Part shown: one piece after another, positions 33,584 through 44,719 of the stretch
Numbering within the stretch: the stretch's first letter is position 1
Layout of the letters: each line of letters begins with the position of its first letter
Assembly: GCA_964023275.1 (NCBI GenBank)
Contig: OZ029921.1
Location: forward strand, 4,348,455 to 4,412,454
DNA: 64,000 nucleotides
Source: Norana najaformis
Lineage: Eukaryota; Annelida; Clitellata; Crassiclitellata; Hormogastridae
Reading direction: 5' to 3'
The notes under the pieces: generated by a model
Database searches by the model: none
What the model was told of the DNA's origin: nothing
The model's input: only the letters and a program-made list of their open reading frames with translations
Position numbers and translations under genes: made by a program

Positions 33584-36114
33584 ATGAGTGCTGAATCTCT
33601 TAATGAATCGAGTCGAGCTCTTGTTCATCGCCTTTTCGGTGACTTGTCAAAGTCTTCTGTCGCTAAACAGTTGGTCGTCGGCTGTGTAACTGGATGGTAT
33701 CGTTTTCTTTAATAATAGTGTTGACAATAATAATGATAATATTAAAAAAATAAATATACTGTGTAAACTAAGCGAAAGAAGGAAACTGGCCTTTGAGAGA
33801 AAATGCTGTAGGAAGATTATGAAAATAGGATGGACACAAAAGGTGAGCAATGCGGAACTATACAGATGGATACGTCTCAAAGAGAACTTGATGCGGAAGG
33901 TGATTCAGAGGAAACTGGGATTATTTGATCACATTTGCAGAATGAGCAACGATAGGAAGATCAAGATATTAGTGTTCGGAAAGATGGATGGACCAAACAA
34001 GAGAGGACGACCCCACAAAGAATGGGTGGACGACATAATCGAATGGTGTGGAACATCACTCCAGGAGCTGAGGCATGCCGCACTGGAAAGACAACAGTGG
34101 AAGAACATAGTGAAAATGGCATCGGACACCTACTGATGTTGTACCCATGGTTTATGATGGTGATGATGAAACTAAGCAACATATAAATGGATTAGGTTTG
34201 GGTGGTTTAGGACTGAATTGCTGGTTGTTCACTGATTGCTTGCTTGCTTGGTTTTACTGGATGTTTTATTCGACTGATTGATTTACTGATTACAGCTTGT
34301 TCTATTTTTCATGTTTGGTTTGGGTTATGGTAATAATTTTCTTTGTGTTTCCAGTATAAGCGTAATATTCTTTTTTTATAACTGAAGGTGTTCAGGTTAT
34401 CTCTTCACGAGGGTTGGCAAAGCAGCTTCCATGGCAGTTGGAGGTGGTCTGATCATACTGCAGGTAAATGTGATGGTGGTGATGGTGTTAGTGACAATGA
34501 GTGTATTTATGTATTTCTCAGAGGGGCAGAAACACGGCTGTCTTTCAGATTGAAACAGATTCGTCTTAGGAGAAGCTCAGATGTGTCTTGTTTTTTGAGC
34601 AGTTTATATCTTTTTTGTATGAGCTGGTTATCTTTCAGATCTAAACAGATTAATCCTAGGGGAAGCAGAAATGATTCTTGTGAAGTTGACATGAGTTTTA
34701 GTTGATGTTGCCCCAAAATGATGGTCCAACGCTTAAGAAGACATAGTGTGCTCGGGTTGTTGACGACGAGTGTGGAACTGGAACTTCAACGGGCTGCAGA
34801 ACATAGCAGTTGTTGACTGATTGATGTAGGAACACGGAGCTCCCTGATGATGATCAATGTCTTTGTCATCATCATTATACAATACAATAATACAGTACAA
34901 CAAAAGTTTGCTAGTGCCCTCCTAACAAAGTTCAGAAGTGCACTTGAAGCCAGGTTATGTGAAGTATTAAGAACCATAGGCAGACTGGAAGAGGTAAGTT
35001 TTAAGGTTAGACCGAAAGACAGCCTCTGTAGGAGAGCTGTGAACATAAGGAGGTAGAGATTTCCAGATGATGACTGGAAAATTCATGCTAAAGGTCTGCG
35101 TTCCATTTCATAAGTCTTAACGTTGGCTCTTTGACTAGAATCATGTTCAAAATCCAATTCTGACCATCCTCTGACCACGGCAACATAAGGCAAAACAAAA
35201 CGGTAGTCAAGTTAGTTTAGACCCTCGATGAAGACAGTCACTTTGTCAGAACTTTCACCCAGTCTTTACACATGTTGCTAAGTGACTGTTGCCTAGCACC
35301 AGTGAATGATGCCTGATGCAGTGGTTAGTGGTGGCATGGACTGGCAAACATAAACAATAAAGAAACTAATGCTTGGACTTATTTGTAGGTTGCTCATCAT
35401 CAAGGTTGGATTGCTGTACATTGGGGCAACGTTGACAAAACGGTGCAGAAAGCAAAGAACCAGATATCAGGACACAGCATGCCAGAATTACTTGAAAGGG
35501 TTACTATTTTTCATTATTATTCTTTTTTAAGCGCCCCAAGTACTTAGGTTCCCTCGGGGCTTAGAAACTTACTGTCATGTTTGCTGTTGTCATATTATTG
35601 TCATGTTTGCTGTTGTCATGTTTGCTGTTGTCATGTTCGCTGTTGTCATGTTCGCTGTTGTCATGTTCGCTGTTGTCATGTTCGCTGTTGTCATGTTTGC
35701 TGTTGTCATGTTTGCTGTTGTCAAATTATTGTTGTCATGTTTGCTGTTGTTGTATTATTGTTGTCGTGCCATTGTCATGTTTGCTGTTGTCATGTTTGCT
35801 GTTGTCATGTTTGCTGTTGTCATGTTTGCTGTTGTCATGTTTGCTGTTGTCATGTTTGCTGTTGTCAAATTATTGTTGTCGTGCCATTGACATGTTTGCT
35901 GTTGTCATGTTTGCTGTTGTCATTCAGTAATCTGCCACTCAGAACTGTTGTTGATGCAATAAATGAGCAATTTTCTTGGGTTTTCATAATAGACCATTTT
36001 CTGAAATCTTATAAGTGCTTTGTTCACTGTTTTCAGCTCGAAATCTTTGTGAGGCAAAACATCTTCCTTTCTGGTGGTTTTGCCGGTGGGTTTTTCATCG
36101 GCCTTGCGTGCTAG
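33584..36114 (+). CDS. FUN14-domain (FUNDC1/2-like) protein, N-terminal exon missing
   Basis: FUN14-family proteins sit in the mitochondrial outer membrane; FUNDC1 is a mitophagy receptor. Exons: a first exon spanning 33573-33696, whose frame runs from ATG 33584 and whose acceptor leaves a phase-1 codon, then 34388-34463, 35389-35499 and 36037-36114. The joined product contains VAKQLVVGCVTGWCSGYLFT, then RVGKAASMAVGGGLIILQ, VAHHQGWIAVHWGNVDKTV and the end NIFLSGGFAGGFFIGLAC, tracking the FUN14 domain in order. From the internal ATG it is 125 aa against about 155 for human FUNDC1. The missing part is where FUNDC1 has its YxxL LC3-interacting motif, and an upstream coding exon is implied by the splice acceptor before 33573. 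Intron 1 holds a LINE relic and intron 3 a 15-bp minisatellite. The donor of exon 3 (AGG|GTTACT) is weak. Confidence 0.85.
33770..34136 (+). pseudogene. LINE reverse-transcriptase C-terminal fragment
   Basis: An open stretch in FUNDC intron 1 reads VIQRKLGLFDHICRMSNDRK, then RGRPHKEWVDDIIEWCG and ALERQQWKNIVKMASDTY, the conserved C terminus of endonuclease/RT-type LINE ORFs (the H-I-C-R-M and RGRP motifs). No RT core is present, so it is 5'-truncated. Confidence 0.75.
35574..35924. repeat. 15-bp minisatellite
   Basis: About 20 copies of gtcatgtttgctgtt in FUNDC intron 3, with C/T variants (catgttcgctg) clustered at 35634-35690 and an internally duplicated spacer (caaattattgttgtc). Multiple of 3, hence open in several frames. 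Confidence 0.95.
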
Positions 36115-36119
36115 ACTCT

Positions 36120-37200
36120 GCCAGAGAAGTTTTCCTTCTTCCACTGTTCGCTCTTGTTTGATCATCAAAAACTGGTCTTAGTTTACGTGCTAAAATACTT
36201 TGCTATGCATCGCAAATTATTTGTCGTTTACAAGTTTCAATAGTATGGACATTTGGCAGTAATGTCTGGTATAAGCTGGCACTGACATCGCTAAACCACT
36301 CGTTGATTTTTAATACATTACCATCGGTTCGTATGTGCAGTCTTCTGCACATATGTGCTGTTGAATCGACTGTGTTTAGCAAACAGTTTCAGACTGCCAT
36401 GAAACGCACCTTTTTCGATCAGTTAGCTAGTCCTGCGTGCTGTGGTTATGTCAGATACTCAAAACACACTATGTTAAATGTCTTGATACATGCATGTATG
36501 CATACCGTGATAAAGCAGAGCCACTGTAACCTACAGCCAGATGCTTAAAGGTAGATCCAAACACTTTTGACTGGCTACTTTGAGCATCTGTTTACGCTAG
36601 CCACAATATGCTCTGTTGACCACAAGGATACACCAGAACCTCCTCATGACAGTCCCTTTTAAGAAGTACTGAAATGTTCATATGTATGTATCTTATATTG
36701 ATGAGATATAAATGAGAACTCAATTTAATTCTGCTTTGGAATTGGACCTTGATATAACGCAACCTCGTGATAATGTGGTATTTGAAAGGGATCCCAAAAA
36801 CTGCCATTTTAAGAGGTTAAAGTGCATGTAAATCTGTGTGTGGTCTATCCACTTTGGTGTCTGATTGTAGTGTATGATCTTTACTTGCACACGTTTGGTT
36901 TAGCAATGTGGAAGGAGTAGATTGTTACATTCTTTGTGAATCAAATGTAGAAAGTTTCTGAATGTATGGTAGGAATCATGATTTCTTTGATGTTGATGTG
37001 TGTGGTAATAGTTGTCTGCTAACAGTTAGTGTGGCTACTTTCAGACACTTCTGTCTATTACTCTAAAAAAGCTTAACTTATTGACCAGATTGCCTTTCAT
37101 TTACAGACAGCGTGAATAGTAAATGGCAACATCTTAGCCAACTAATTACTCTGCTGATTGCTAAGTGAAAGTAAAGCTCCCATGTCCCATGGTGGAATGT
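36120..37200. other. FUNDC 3'UTR candidate and unassigned DNA
   Basis: No gene seen. If the FUNDC transcript runs long, AATAAA at 37606-37611 is a candidate polyadenylation signal. Confidence 0.3.
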
Positions 37201-37270
37201 AGGGTAGATGCTCATTCCCTACTGTTAGGCCCTTGAGCTGGCACTGGACAAATCCCAAGATCCTCGTTAC
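37195..37270 (-). mobile_element. Family D SINE fragment, reverse
   Basis: ggcccttgagctggcactgg followed by acaaatcccaagatcc. Confidence 0.55.
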
Positions 37271-38372
37271 ATTACATTACAATGTAGTGTGTTTCTGCCA
37301 TTTAACTTTATTATAATTTCTGTAAAATTGCATTTAGCACTTTGACATCTGTTTTGTGTTTACTATTTATGAAAGTTATTATTTTAAATCAATGAGGACA
37401 ATAGTTGTTGAATTATGTTTCTGCAATGATTAGTTTCTAGTTGTAGAGGATCTTCAAAGGTACTGTATAGTGTCAGGCTAATCTACATTCATACACTACA
37501 TTTACCTTGTAATATTTTGACCATGTTGTAGTGTTCCTATGTAGGCGCTTTATAAACCTTTACATCAAGTTTTTATGGTGTTTTCATATATTTTTTCCGA
37601 AGTCTAATAAACGCTCATCAGAGGAAGGGGAGAAACTAATTTCTGACTGTCACGCAGCAGAGTATTAAAGTTGCTTGTGTTTTTCCAGCTAACTGTGCTT
37701 GTAATATGAATTGTTTATGAAAATACTAGTAGCAGTAATAATAATATCGGGGCTGTCCAGAAAGGTGCCTCAGAAAGTAGCCTCAGAAGGTGCCTTCTGA
37801 GATTGCCCCAGGAACAGGGGTGATCTCCTCACCTACTCCTAAATCTCCTCACCTACTCCTGACCTAATTTTTCATTCCCAAGGGATCGTTCCTACCTCAG
37901 GTAAAAGAAATAACAAAAATTCACCCTTCCTAATATTGACAAGGATTAGCAATTCCAGGTAAAATTTTTAATCTTGGACTTTTTTTGAAACCCAACGGAT
38001 TATAGCTGCCTTGGATAAAACAAACAATATTAATAATACAAACTTCCAGTTATCTTACATCAAATTATGTTACAATTACCATTGTTAAAAGAGATTGCAA
38101 TGAGATGCAATGAAATTCTTTTTGAAATTTCATATTTCAAAACTGTGGGGAGCGGCTGAAAAATCCAGAGCACCAAGCTAACCTCCAAGTGTTTCAAGTG
38201 GCCTCGCAAAGCTCTGCGTTTGTGTGAAATGCAGCGGCAAAATAGTTGAGTGCTTATCATGTACTGCACGATGTGGAAATTGAAGGAAGGCTGCCCAGTG
38301 CTGGCCACTGTGTAGGGACCATGAGCAAGGCTTAATGCAAACATGATTAGTCGTACTGATTGACGCTTTGTC

Positions 38373-38386
38373 GTAATATATTGGTT

Positions 38387-38466
<80 letters not shown>

Positions 38467-38487
38467 TATTGATAACCAATATATTAC
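38373..38487. repeat. Long AT-rich palindrome with 18-bp perfect arms
   Basis: Arms gtaatatattggttatca (38373-38390) and its exact reverse complement (38470-38487) flank an AT dinucleotide run (38391-38462). A second AT run follows at 38490-38513. Confidence 0.9.
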
Positions 38488-38594
38488 ACTTTATATATAT
38501 ATATATATATATTTGCCCTGATGTTTTTCCATTTTGTTGTTGTTTTTGTTGTTTTTGTTGTGTAGGTCATGTCCGTGTCCTTATAATTTTCATA

Positions 38595-38715
38595 GTTAAG
38601 ATTTAAAATGTATGTATCACCTATGTCATTGATAAATGTTATGAACAGCAGTGGCCCAAGCACTGATCCTTGTGGTACAAAGTGCGTTCTTTTCCATACA
38701 AATCCCAGTGTGATC
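38595..38715 (-). pseudogene. LINE reverse-transcriptase fragment (motif B)
   Basis: On the minus strand FVPQGSVLGPLLFITFINDI is the RT motif B region. The surrounding domains are missing. Confidence 0.65.
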
Positions 38716-38837
38716 AGTAAAAACAACATATTACTAAAATTCGACGAAAGTGCCAATGTAAATGACTATTAAAACCATGTCAACATCTCCAAATCTGCTG
38801 AATTGCGGTCCAGTTTAAAAGCCTGGGCTGCTCGCCT

Positions 38838-38946
38838 TCTAGCGGTGACCTACAAACAGGTAACTGGGTCAGGTTCGCTCACCTGGACGGCTAGGTCGCC
38901 GTCTAGCGGTGACCTGGAAACCGAGCGCTTAAATATTTGTCAGGTG
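38838..38946 (+). promoter_or_regulatory. Candidate promoter of the four-TM gene
   Basis: Two exact copies of tctagcggtgacct (38838-38851 and 38902-38915), 64 bp apart, lie with E-boxes CACCTG (38880-38885) and CAGGTG (38941-38946) within 150 bp of the ATG. The role is inferred from position only. Confidence 0.3.
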
Positions 38947-38987
38947 TGAGTATTTCCACCAGTAATCACAAATTAATAATCGCAGAG

Positions 38988-41900
38988 ATGCCGATTATGA
39001 ACGGTTGCTGTTGTTTCGAGACCCTGAAGAGGGGTAGTCGAGCAAGCGCCATATTTACAATGGTGAGTTAATCTCTGTGTCTTATCAGCATTGATAATTG
39101 CGCCCTGGGCTAATTACTTAATTGGGGCTGGGCGATGATTAAGACAGACGTAATTTAAAGTCACGTGATCGTTTCTAAATGTTTACTTTTCTTAAGATTT
39201 GTCATTATCGGGATGAGGTAAGTGGTTTTGCAAATCGAAACTTTGTAAACAGAATACCTATATAGAGTCCTGCTTCATTATGCAAATACTGTGTTAAGTA
39301 GCAAATAGTGCGCACTCCGTTTATTATGAAGCAAGATTTATTAATTTGTTTATTTAAAGCACTTATTATGCGCGCAGAATCAGTAAACCAGATTCTGAGG
39401 TACGGAATCATGTAAACATTTTGTTTGCAGGTTTCCTGCTTTTCTGGAAACGTAGGTCCAATGTAAGTGCATAGGAAATGGGGTGACATGGCTTTGTGTT
39501 GAATCCTAATGGAGGATAGAGCATTGTATGACTCTGCTCTTAGTAAGGTTGCTAAGACAGTATGTTGACAGTTGGGTTAATTTAGTAATCAGTTGTATCC
39601 GTTGCATCAAGCATGCGAGAGTATGTTCTTAACTGATACAAATAACACATCGCCTATCGGAGTAGCATCTTAAAATTGTTAAGGTGCTATATAAATTGGT
39701 CATATGCATATATACAGCTATATATCTAGTCTTAAAGATGATGGTACAGGCAGAAGGATAGAGCTTTTGGCTGTAGCACAAAGGTGCTAACAGCAATCCA
39801 AAAACTACCCAAACTACCTGACTTATAAATCCTATGCCCCGACAGCTTTTGCATGGCTCTGAGATATTTAGGTGAGTTAGATTACAGTTACATTACATAC
39901 TATACTTAAGGAATGTAGATTCCAAAATAGAGCTGGTTCTATTGGGATCTGGATTTGAACCATGGAGCTAGTGACATGGGGCAAGACCTAACTACCATGA
40001 CTTGCATATATGTAGTTTGTTTGTATGCATGGCTGTAATTATTTTGTGTGTACATGTCTAGACACTTAATGCTTTAGCATCTTCCAAGTACCACACAAAA
40101 GCGCTGCCCATGCTGGATATGTGGTCCAGAACATTGTCTTTTGTTGTGAATGTTTCAAGACAAATTGGGAATTTCCGTTTCAGGTGATCTCCGCCTGTAA
40201 TGTAGCCATTGACATCGCATCTCTTGTCCGGTTGCATTACCTGTGGAATACACTGGAACCACAAGAGAAATGGCTCTACCTGCCCCCAGGTAGGCTTCAT
40301 CATGATAGCATGACTTCTACACAAATCACTGTGATTCATGCGTTTTTGAGAAATACTTTGAAATGGATTTTGATGTGCAGTGTATACATGGTCTGGATAG
40401 ACGTGTAGAATGTTCTAGCACCTGGCGTAACTGAGGTAGCAGTGTAGGGATAGAAGTACCTCTTCTGCATTGTTTGATTTTAATTTGATTGAAATTCCTC
40501 TCAGAGGTAGCAGTTAGCATTAATTAATGCTTTAAAATATTCTCAAATTGAATTGCTATTAAGTTGATTGAACTGTAACATTAACATTATTTAACAGTTT
40601 AAAATGTCATCAAATTGATTTGCTATTAAATTTATTGAATTGTAACATTTAGTGTAACCTTAACATTAATTAACTGGGTAAAATATCCTCAAAATGATTT
40701 GCTATTAAACTTATTGAACTGTAACATTTAATGTCACATTAACATTAATTAACTGTGAAAATTGTCCTCAGATTGATTTGCTATTAACTTGATTGAATTG
40801 TGCTATATAAATTGTATTGTTTACATTACATGATGTTGTAATTTCATGTCAAATGTAGCAAATAATGTTGTGTGCAAATTTCAGGTATAATTCCACTGAT
40901 ATACATCGAGCTGGCATTCAGCGTCGCTCTTACTGGGCTTGGTGTCCTACTGTTGATCGGAATTAATTATGTTAGTTTGATTTTGTTTTTTTCATGGGTT
41001 ATTACTTTCGTCACACCCTGTGCACCATCAGAGCCCTTGTGATTGATATGGTTGTGCTAATTACACCTGGCTAATTAGCCATGCACATTGCTTCACATGG
41101 CTAATGATGTAAATGATATATTATTTGTGTGCATCGGTACTCGTGTTAAGCCGTATCGCATTTCGGGATGCAATTTAAAATCGATTCACTGTCATTTACT
41201 GTTTGTGAACTTTGGTGCTGTATTAATTTCCAGTTGCATAAAAATTGGGGTAGATGAAATGGGGAACATAAGAACAAGGAACATGAACTTACCATAACTT
41301 ACCCTACGTTCCACCTCAGCCTACACGTGCTTGTAGAAGAGTTAAATTGTCGTTGCTTGTCAAAATGGAATTTTATGTTAGAAACTAGGACCCGATTAGT
41401 GGTTGTACTCAACTCCGCTGAGTTCCACTCTTTGATTCCTTGGGTGTAAAATCTTGAAGAAAACTATTATATACTGATAAGCATTGGTGCTGAGTAAAAG
41501 TATTTGAGTTGCATTGATATGAAATTGTATAGTTGTGTGATATGATAACTGATTGGTTCAAATGCTCACCTTGTTACATGGAGTGTCTGGATTCAAGCCT
41601 AATCTAAAGACTTCTATAGAGCCTTTACCAATGCCCAAGGCATCTGTCAATTATCGCTACAAGTCAGAATTGCAGTAAAACATTGTAAACTGTTGGAGAA
41701 ACCGGGTGGAATTCCGATAGGTCAGAGAAACCAGAAGCCATGCTATGGTGGGTAAGCAAGTTGGAGGAGACTGGTACTCTGTAAGGACCTGGAGCTAGAC
41801 CTTCATGGACAGTTGATCAACACCCTTGTCATTAGATGGTGGCACTTAATAAATACATAAATAATAATAATAGCTATAATAACAGTACTAATAATAATAA

Positions 41901-43732
41901 TAATGATATCAACAACATAGTGCACTTTGGTACATTGACCGTCGGGTAACATGACGCTGAAACAGATAACTCGTTGCAAGTATCTGTGCCAGAGTTCTGT
42001 TGAGAAGCTGTAGCTGACTGAATTGATTTGTTTCAGGGCCATGATGGTCATCGATTCATCTACGCCTGGCTGTTTGGTGTCATCTTTGACCGTGGCTATG
42101 ACATCTTCCTTGGCGTTTACATTCTGGCATGGATTGGTGGACATCGATTCTCAGTAAGCTGACCCAAAACTTCAGCTAATTGGTCGATTGATTGATTGAT
42201 TGATTGATTGACTTACTGACTGACTGACTGACGGACTCTGATTTAAAATAATTGATTAATGGACCAATTCGCTGATTGAGTGTTACTTTGATATTACATT
42301 ACTTTGAATTACTTGGATATTACATTACTTTGAATTACTTGAATATTACATTACTTTGAATTACTTGGATATTACATTACTTTGAATTACTTGGATATTA
42401 CATTACTTTGAATTACGTTGTTTGATTTTATTCTGCTTGGTACAACACTTTAAATTATATGGTATTACCATAGACTGTGTGACATTTTAGTAGAATATCT
42501 TAATGTAATGCAGATTTGGTGAAGAGATTCAATAGGTCACAGATAATCTGATCGTTTAATGCAAATGCAATAACAAAATCGAATAGGTCAGGAAAACCTG
42601 AAGTCAGGCTAAAGTTTAGCCAGACTTACCGGATTTCAGCTGGGCTTCTCCAACAGATTATGGTTTTGATGACGGTTCTGCATGAAGCAACAGTCGATTG
42701 ATGCTGTGTGAATTGTGGTAACGGCGCTATAGAAGTCTTTAGATTAGATATGTTAATGTTATCTCTGTGTTGATATTTCTGTTCACAGGAGATTGTTTAT
42801 GTCATCCCTGAATCTATCGTTATCGCAGCCTACTGGATCCTTAACTTCATCATTCTGGTAATGTATTGATTGGACATTTCTTTCCCACGAGTTTGTATCT
42901 GGCAATAATAATAATAATGATTATTTTTTTACCCAAAGTAGGTATAATCCCTCAGGTGGTGAAAAAATTAGTCCTAAGATTATTAATATAATAATAATAT
43001 TGATAATAAGATTTATATAGCATCGTAGCACGACAGAGGTCGAAGAGAAGGATGCTGTACATGAGTGTAAAAAATTACAGTCATGAGATATCTTTAAAAG
43101 ATATCTTGACTCGTGTCACGAGATATCTTTGAAAGATGTCTGGTCTTGTGTCATGAGATATCTTTAAAAGATGTCTTGACTCGTGGCTTGAACGTGTCCT
43201 GGTGTGGGGTATTCAGAAGACTCGTTCTTAGTCAGAGGTCAGTTATTTTAATTGATCATTTTGGATATTTCGACAAGCTGTGTAATAATGGGTTTTAGCA
43301 GTTTTTGGCTGAAATGCAAAAAAAAATGAAGGCAGTAATCCAAGAGAAAAGATACTGTTGCTTACTGAAGTATTTTTCAGTGTTGAGTTTTCAATTTCAT
43401 TTGCACTGGAACGTCTTCATTGTCATCTACATCATCAGAAGTATTATTATTATTGTTGTTGTTGTTATTATTAAAGTTGTTAAATATTAAATTACTGTTA
43501 TTATTGTAATTATTATTAGGTGGCTGCCATCTTGTGTGTCGTCTCATACTGGCAAGAGTTGATGGACGATCTCTATGGGAAGGAGCGACGAATGAAGTAC
43601 TATAGCAAAATGGCGAATATCCGAAGTGCAGCGCTAAGTGGTGCCGCCACTCCTTACCGTAGCTACGTTGGGTCAAGGTCGACCCTCGTTTCTCAGGGCA
43701 ACCTTAACCCCGCTTACGTTCACAAGTACTAA
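38988..43732 (+). CDS. Four-transmembrane protein, LAPTM4/DUF4728 (Pasiflora-like) type
   Basis: Six exons: 38988-39062, 40184-40289, 40885-40970, 42037-42153, 42789-42857, 43520-43732. All have GT-AG borders and matching phases; product 221 aa. The N terminus MPIMNGCCCFETLKRGSRAS has the Cys cluster and L-x-x-G-S motif seen before the first helix of LAPTM/DUF4728-like proteins. Four hydrophobic segments follow, around residues 20-45, 62-85, 95-124 and 134-164, with a C-terminal cytoplasmic tail rich in Arg, Ser and Tyr and ending PAYVHKY. In insects such proteins (Pasiflora) work at septate junctions, while LAPTM proteins are lysosomal. Assignment to one or the other is not possible from the sequence. 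Structure is confident; family is tentative. Confidence 0.78.
41605..41815 (-). mobile_element. Family A SINE, reverse orientation
   Basis: Starts agacttctatagagccttta and contains gcccaaggcatctgtcaatt and a body region gtcagagaaaccagaagcc. In an intron of the four-TM gene. Confidence 0.6.
42288..42413. repeat. 25-bp minisatellite, 5 units
   Basis: Copies of gatattacattactttgaa plus ttact(t), in an intron of the four-TM gene. Confidence 0.9.
42565..42745 (+). mobile_element. Family A SINE
   Basis: Ends acagtcgattgatgctgtg and ggtaacggcgctatagaag, as at 5805-5862. Confidence 0.6.
43081..43185. repeat. 35-bp repeat of palindromic units, 3 copies
   Basis: Each unit has agatatcttt followed by aaaagat(a/g)tct, an inverted repeat. 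It is transcribed in the last intron of the four-TM gene. Confidence 0.85.
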
Positions 43733-43883
43733 AGAGGGCGCCAGGGTCTGTGCTTTGGTTTTGTTTACTCGTGTTTTTTGAGAGGGATGTTAGGACTGCA
43801 GCTGTGAAGCTGTTTCTTCTCAGTTTTTACTGGATTGGGAATTAACTGCTGCCTGACTTTTGTTTTGGTGATTTTTTGAGGTA

Positions 43884-44520
43884 TTAACTTTCTGAAGGAT
43901 TAAGCCATAAATGATGAATGGCTTCCTTTTTCATTGAGCCAGGTTAAATTTCTGATGGATTAAGCCATAAATGATGAATGGCTTTCTTTTTCATTGAACC
44001 AGGTTAACTTTCTGAAGGGTTAAGCCACAAATGATGAATGGCTTCCTTTTTCATTGAGCCAGGTTAAAATTCTGATGGGTTAAGCCATAAGTGATGAATG
44101 GCTTCCTTCTTAATTGCGCCAGGTTAACTTTTTGAAGGATTAAGCCATGAATGATGAGTGGCTTCCTTTTTCATTGAGCCAGGTTACATTTATGATGGAT
44201 TAAGCCATAAATGATGAATGGCTTCCTTTTTCATTGAACCAGGTTAAAATTCTGATGGGTTAAGCCATAAATGATGAATGGCTTCCTTCTTAATTGAGCC
44301 AGGTTAACTTTTTGAAGGATTAAGCCATGAATGATGAGTGGCTTCCTTTTTCATTGAGCCAGGTTAACTTTCTGAAGGATTAAGCCACAAATGATAAATG
44401 GCTTCCTTGATTAAGCCAGGTTAACTTTTTGAAGGATTAAGCAATAATTGTTGAAGGGCTTCCTTGATTGAGACGGGTTTACTGTTTATGAAATATTAAG
44501 CAGTAAGGATGAATGGCTTC
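43884..44520 (+). repeat. 60-bp minisatellite in the four-TM gene 3'UTR
   Basis: About nine 60-bp units plus decayed ones. Each holds taagccat...atggcttcc, a perfect or near-perfect 6-7 bp stem with a 9-11 nt loop. Two neighbouring unit variants recur 180 bp apart (44041-44160 against 44221-44340), indicating a higher-order repeat. Confidence 0.9.
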
Positions 44521-44683
44521 TAAGAGTGAATTGTAAATCAATTCTAGATAAATGGCAACTTGATTTGAAGGATTAGGAACGTATCTATTCTATTTTAAAT
44601 GATTAATGGCTAACGGGGATGGCTCGAGATGATTATGTGGGTGAGAGTTCCTGGTGCTCTTCTTCACAGCTTTTGGTGCTTAC

Positions 44684-44689
44684 AATAAA
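44684..44689 (+). promoter_or_regulatory. Polyadenylation signal candidate, four-TM gene
   Basis: AATAAA about 950 nt after the stop codon and downstream of the 60-bp array, which would put the array inside the mRNA. Confidence 0.5.
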
Positions 44690-44719
44690 ATAACACTTGT
44701 CTGAATGCTTGTGTATAGA

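Noticed and set aside
35577..36114. A 177-codon frame joining the Cys-rich minisatellite to the FUNDC C terminus
   Set aside because: The true exon starts at 36037 after a good TTTTCAG acceptor; the upstream part is intronic repeat.
43884..44520. CRISPR array
   Set aside because: Units are contiguous without unique spacers and lie in a eukaryotic 3'UTR.
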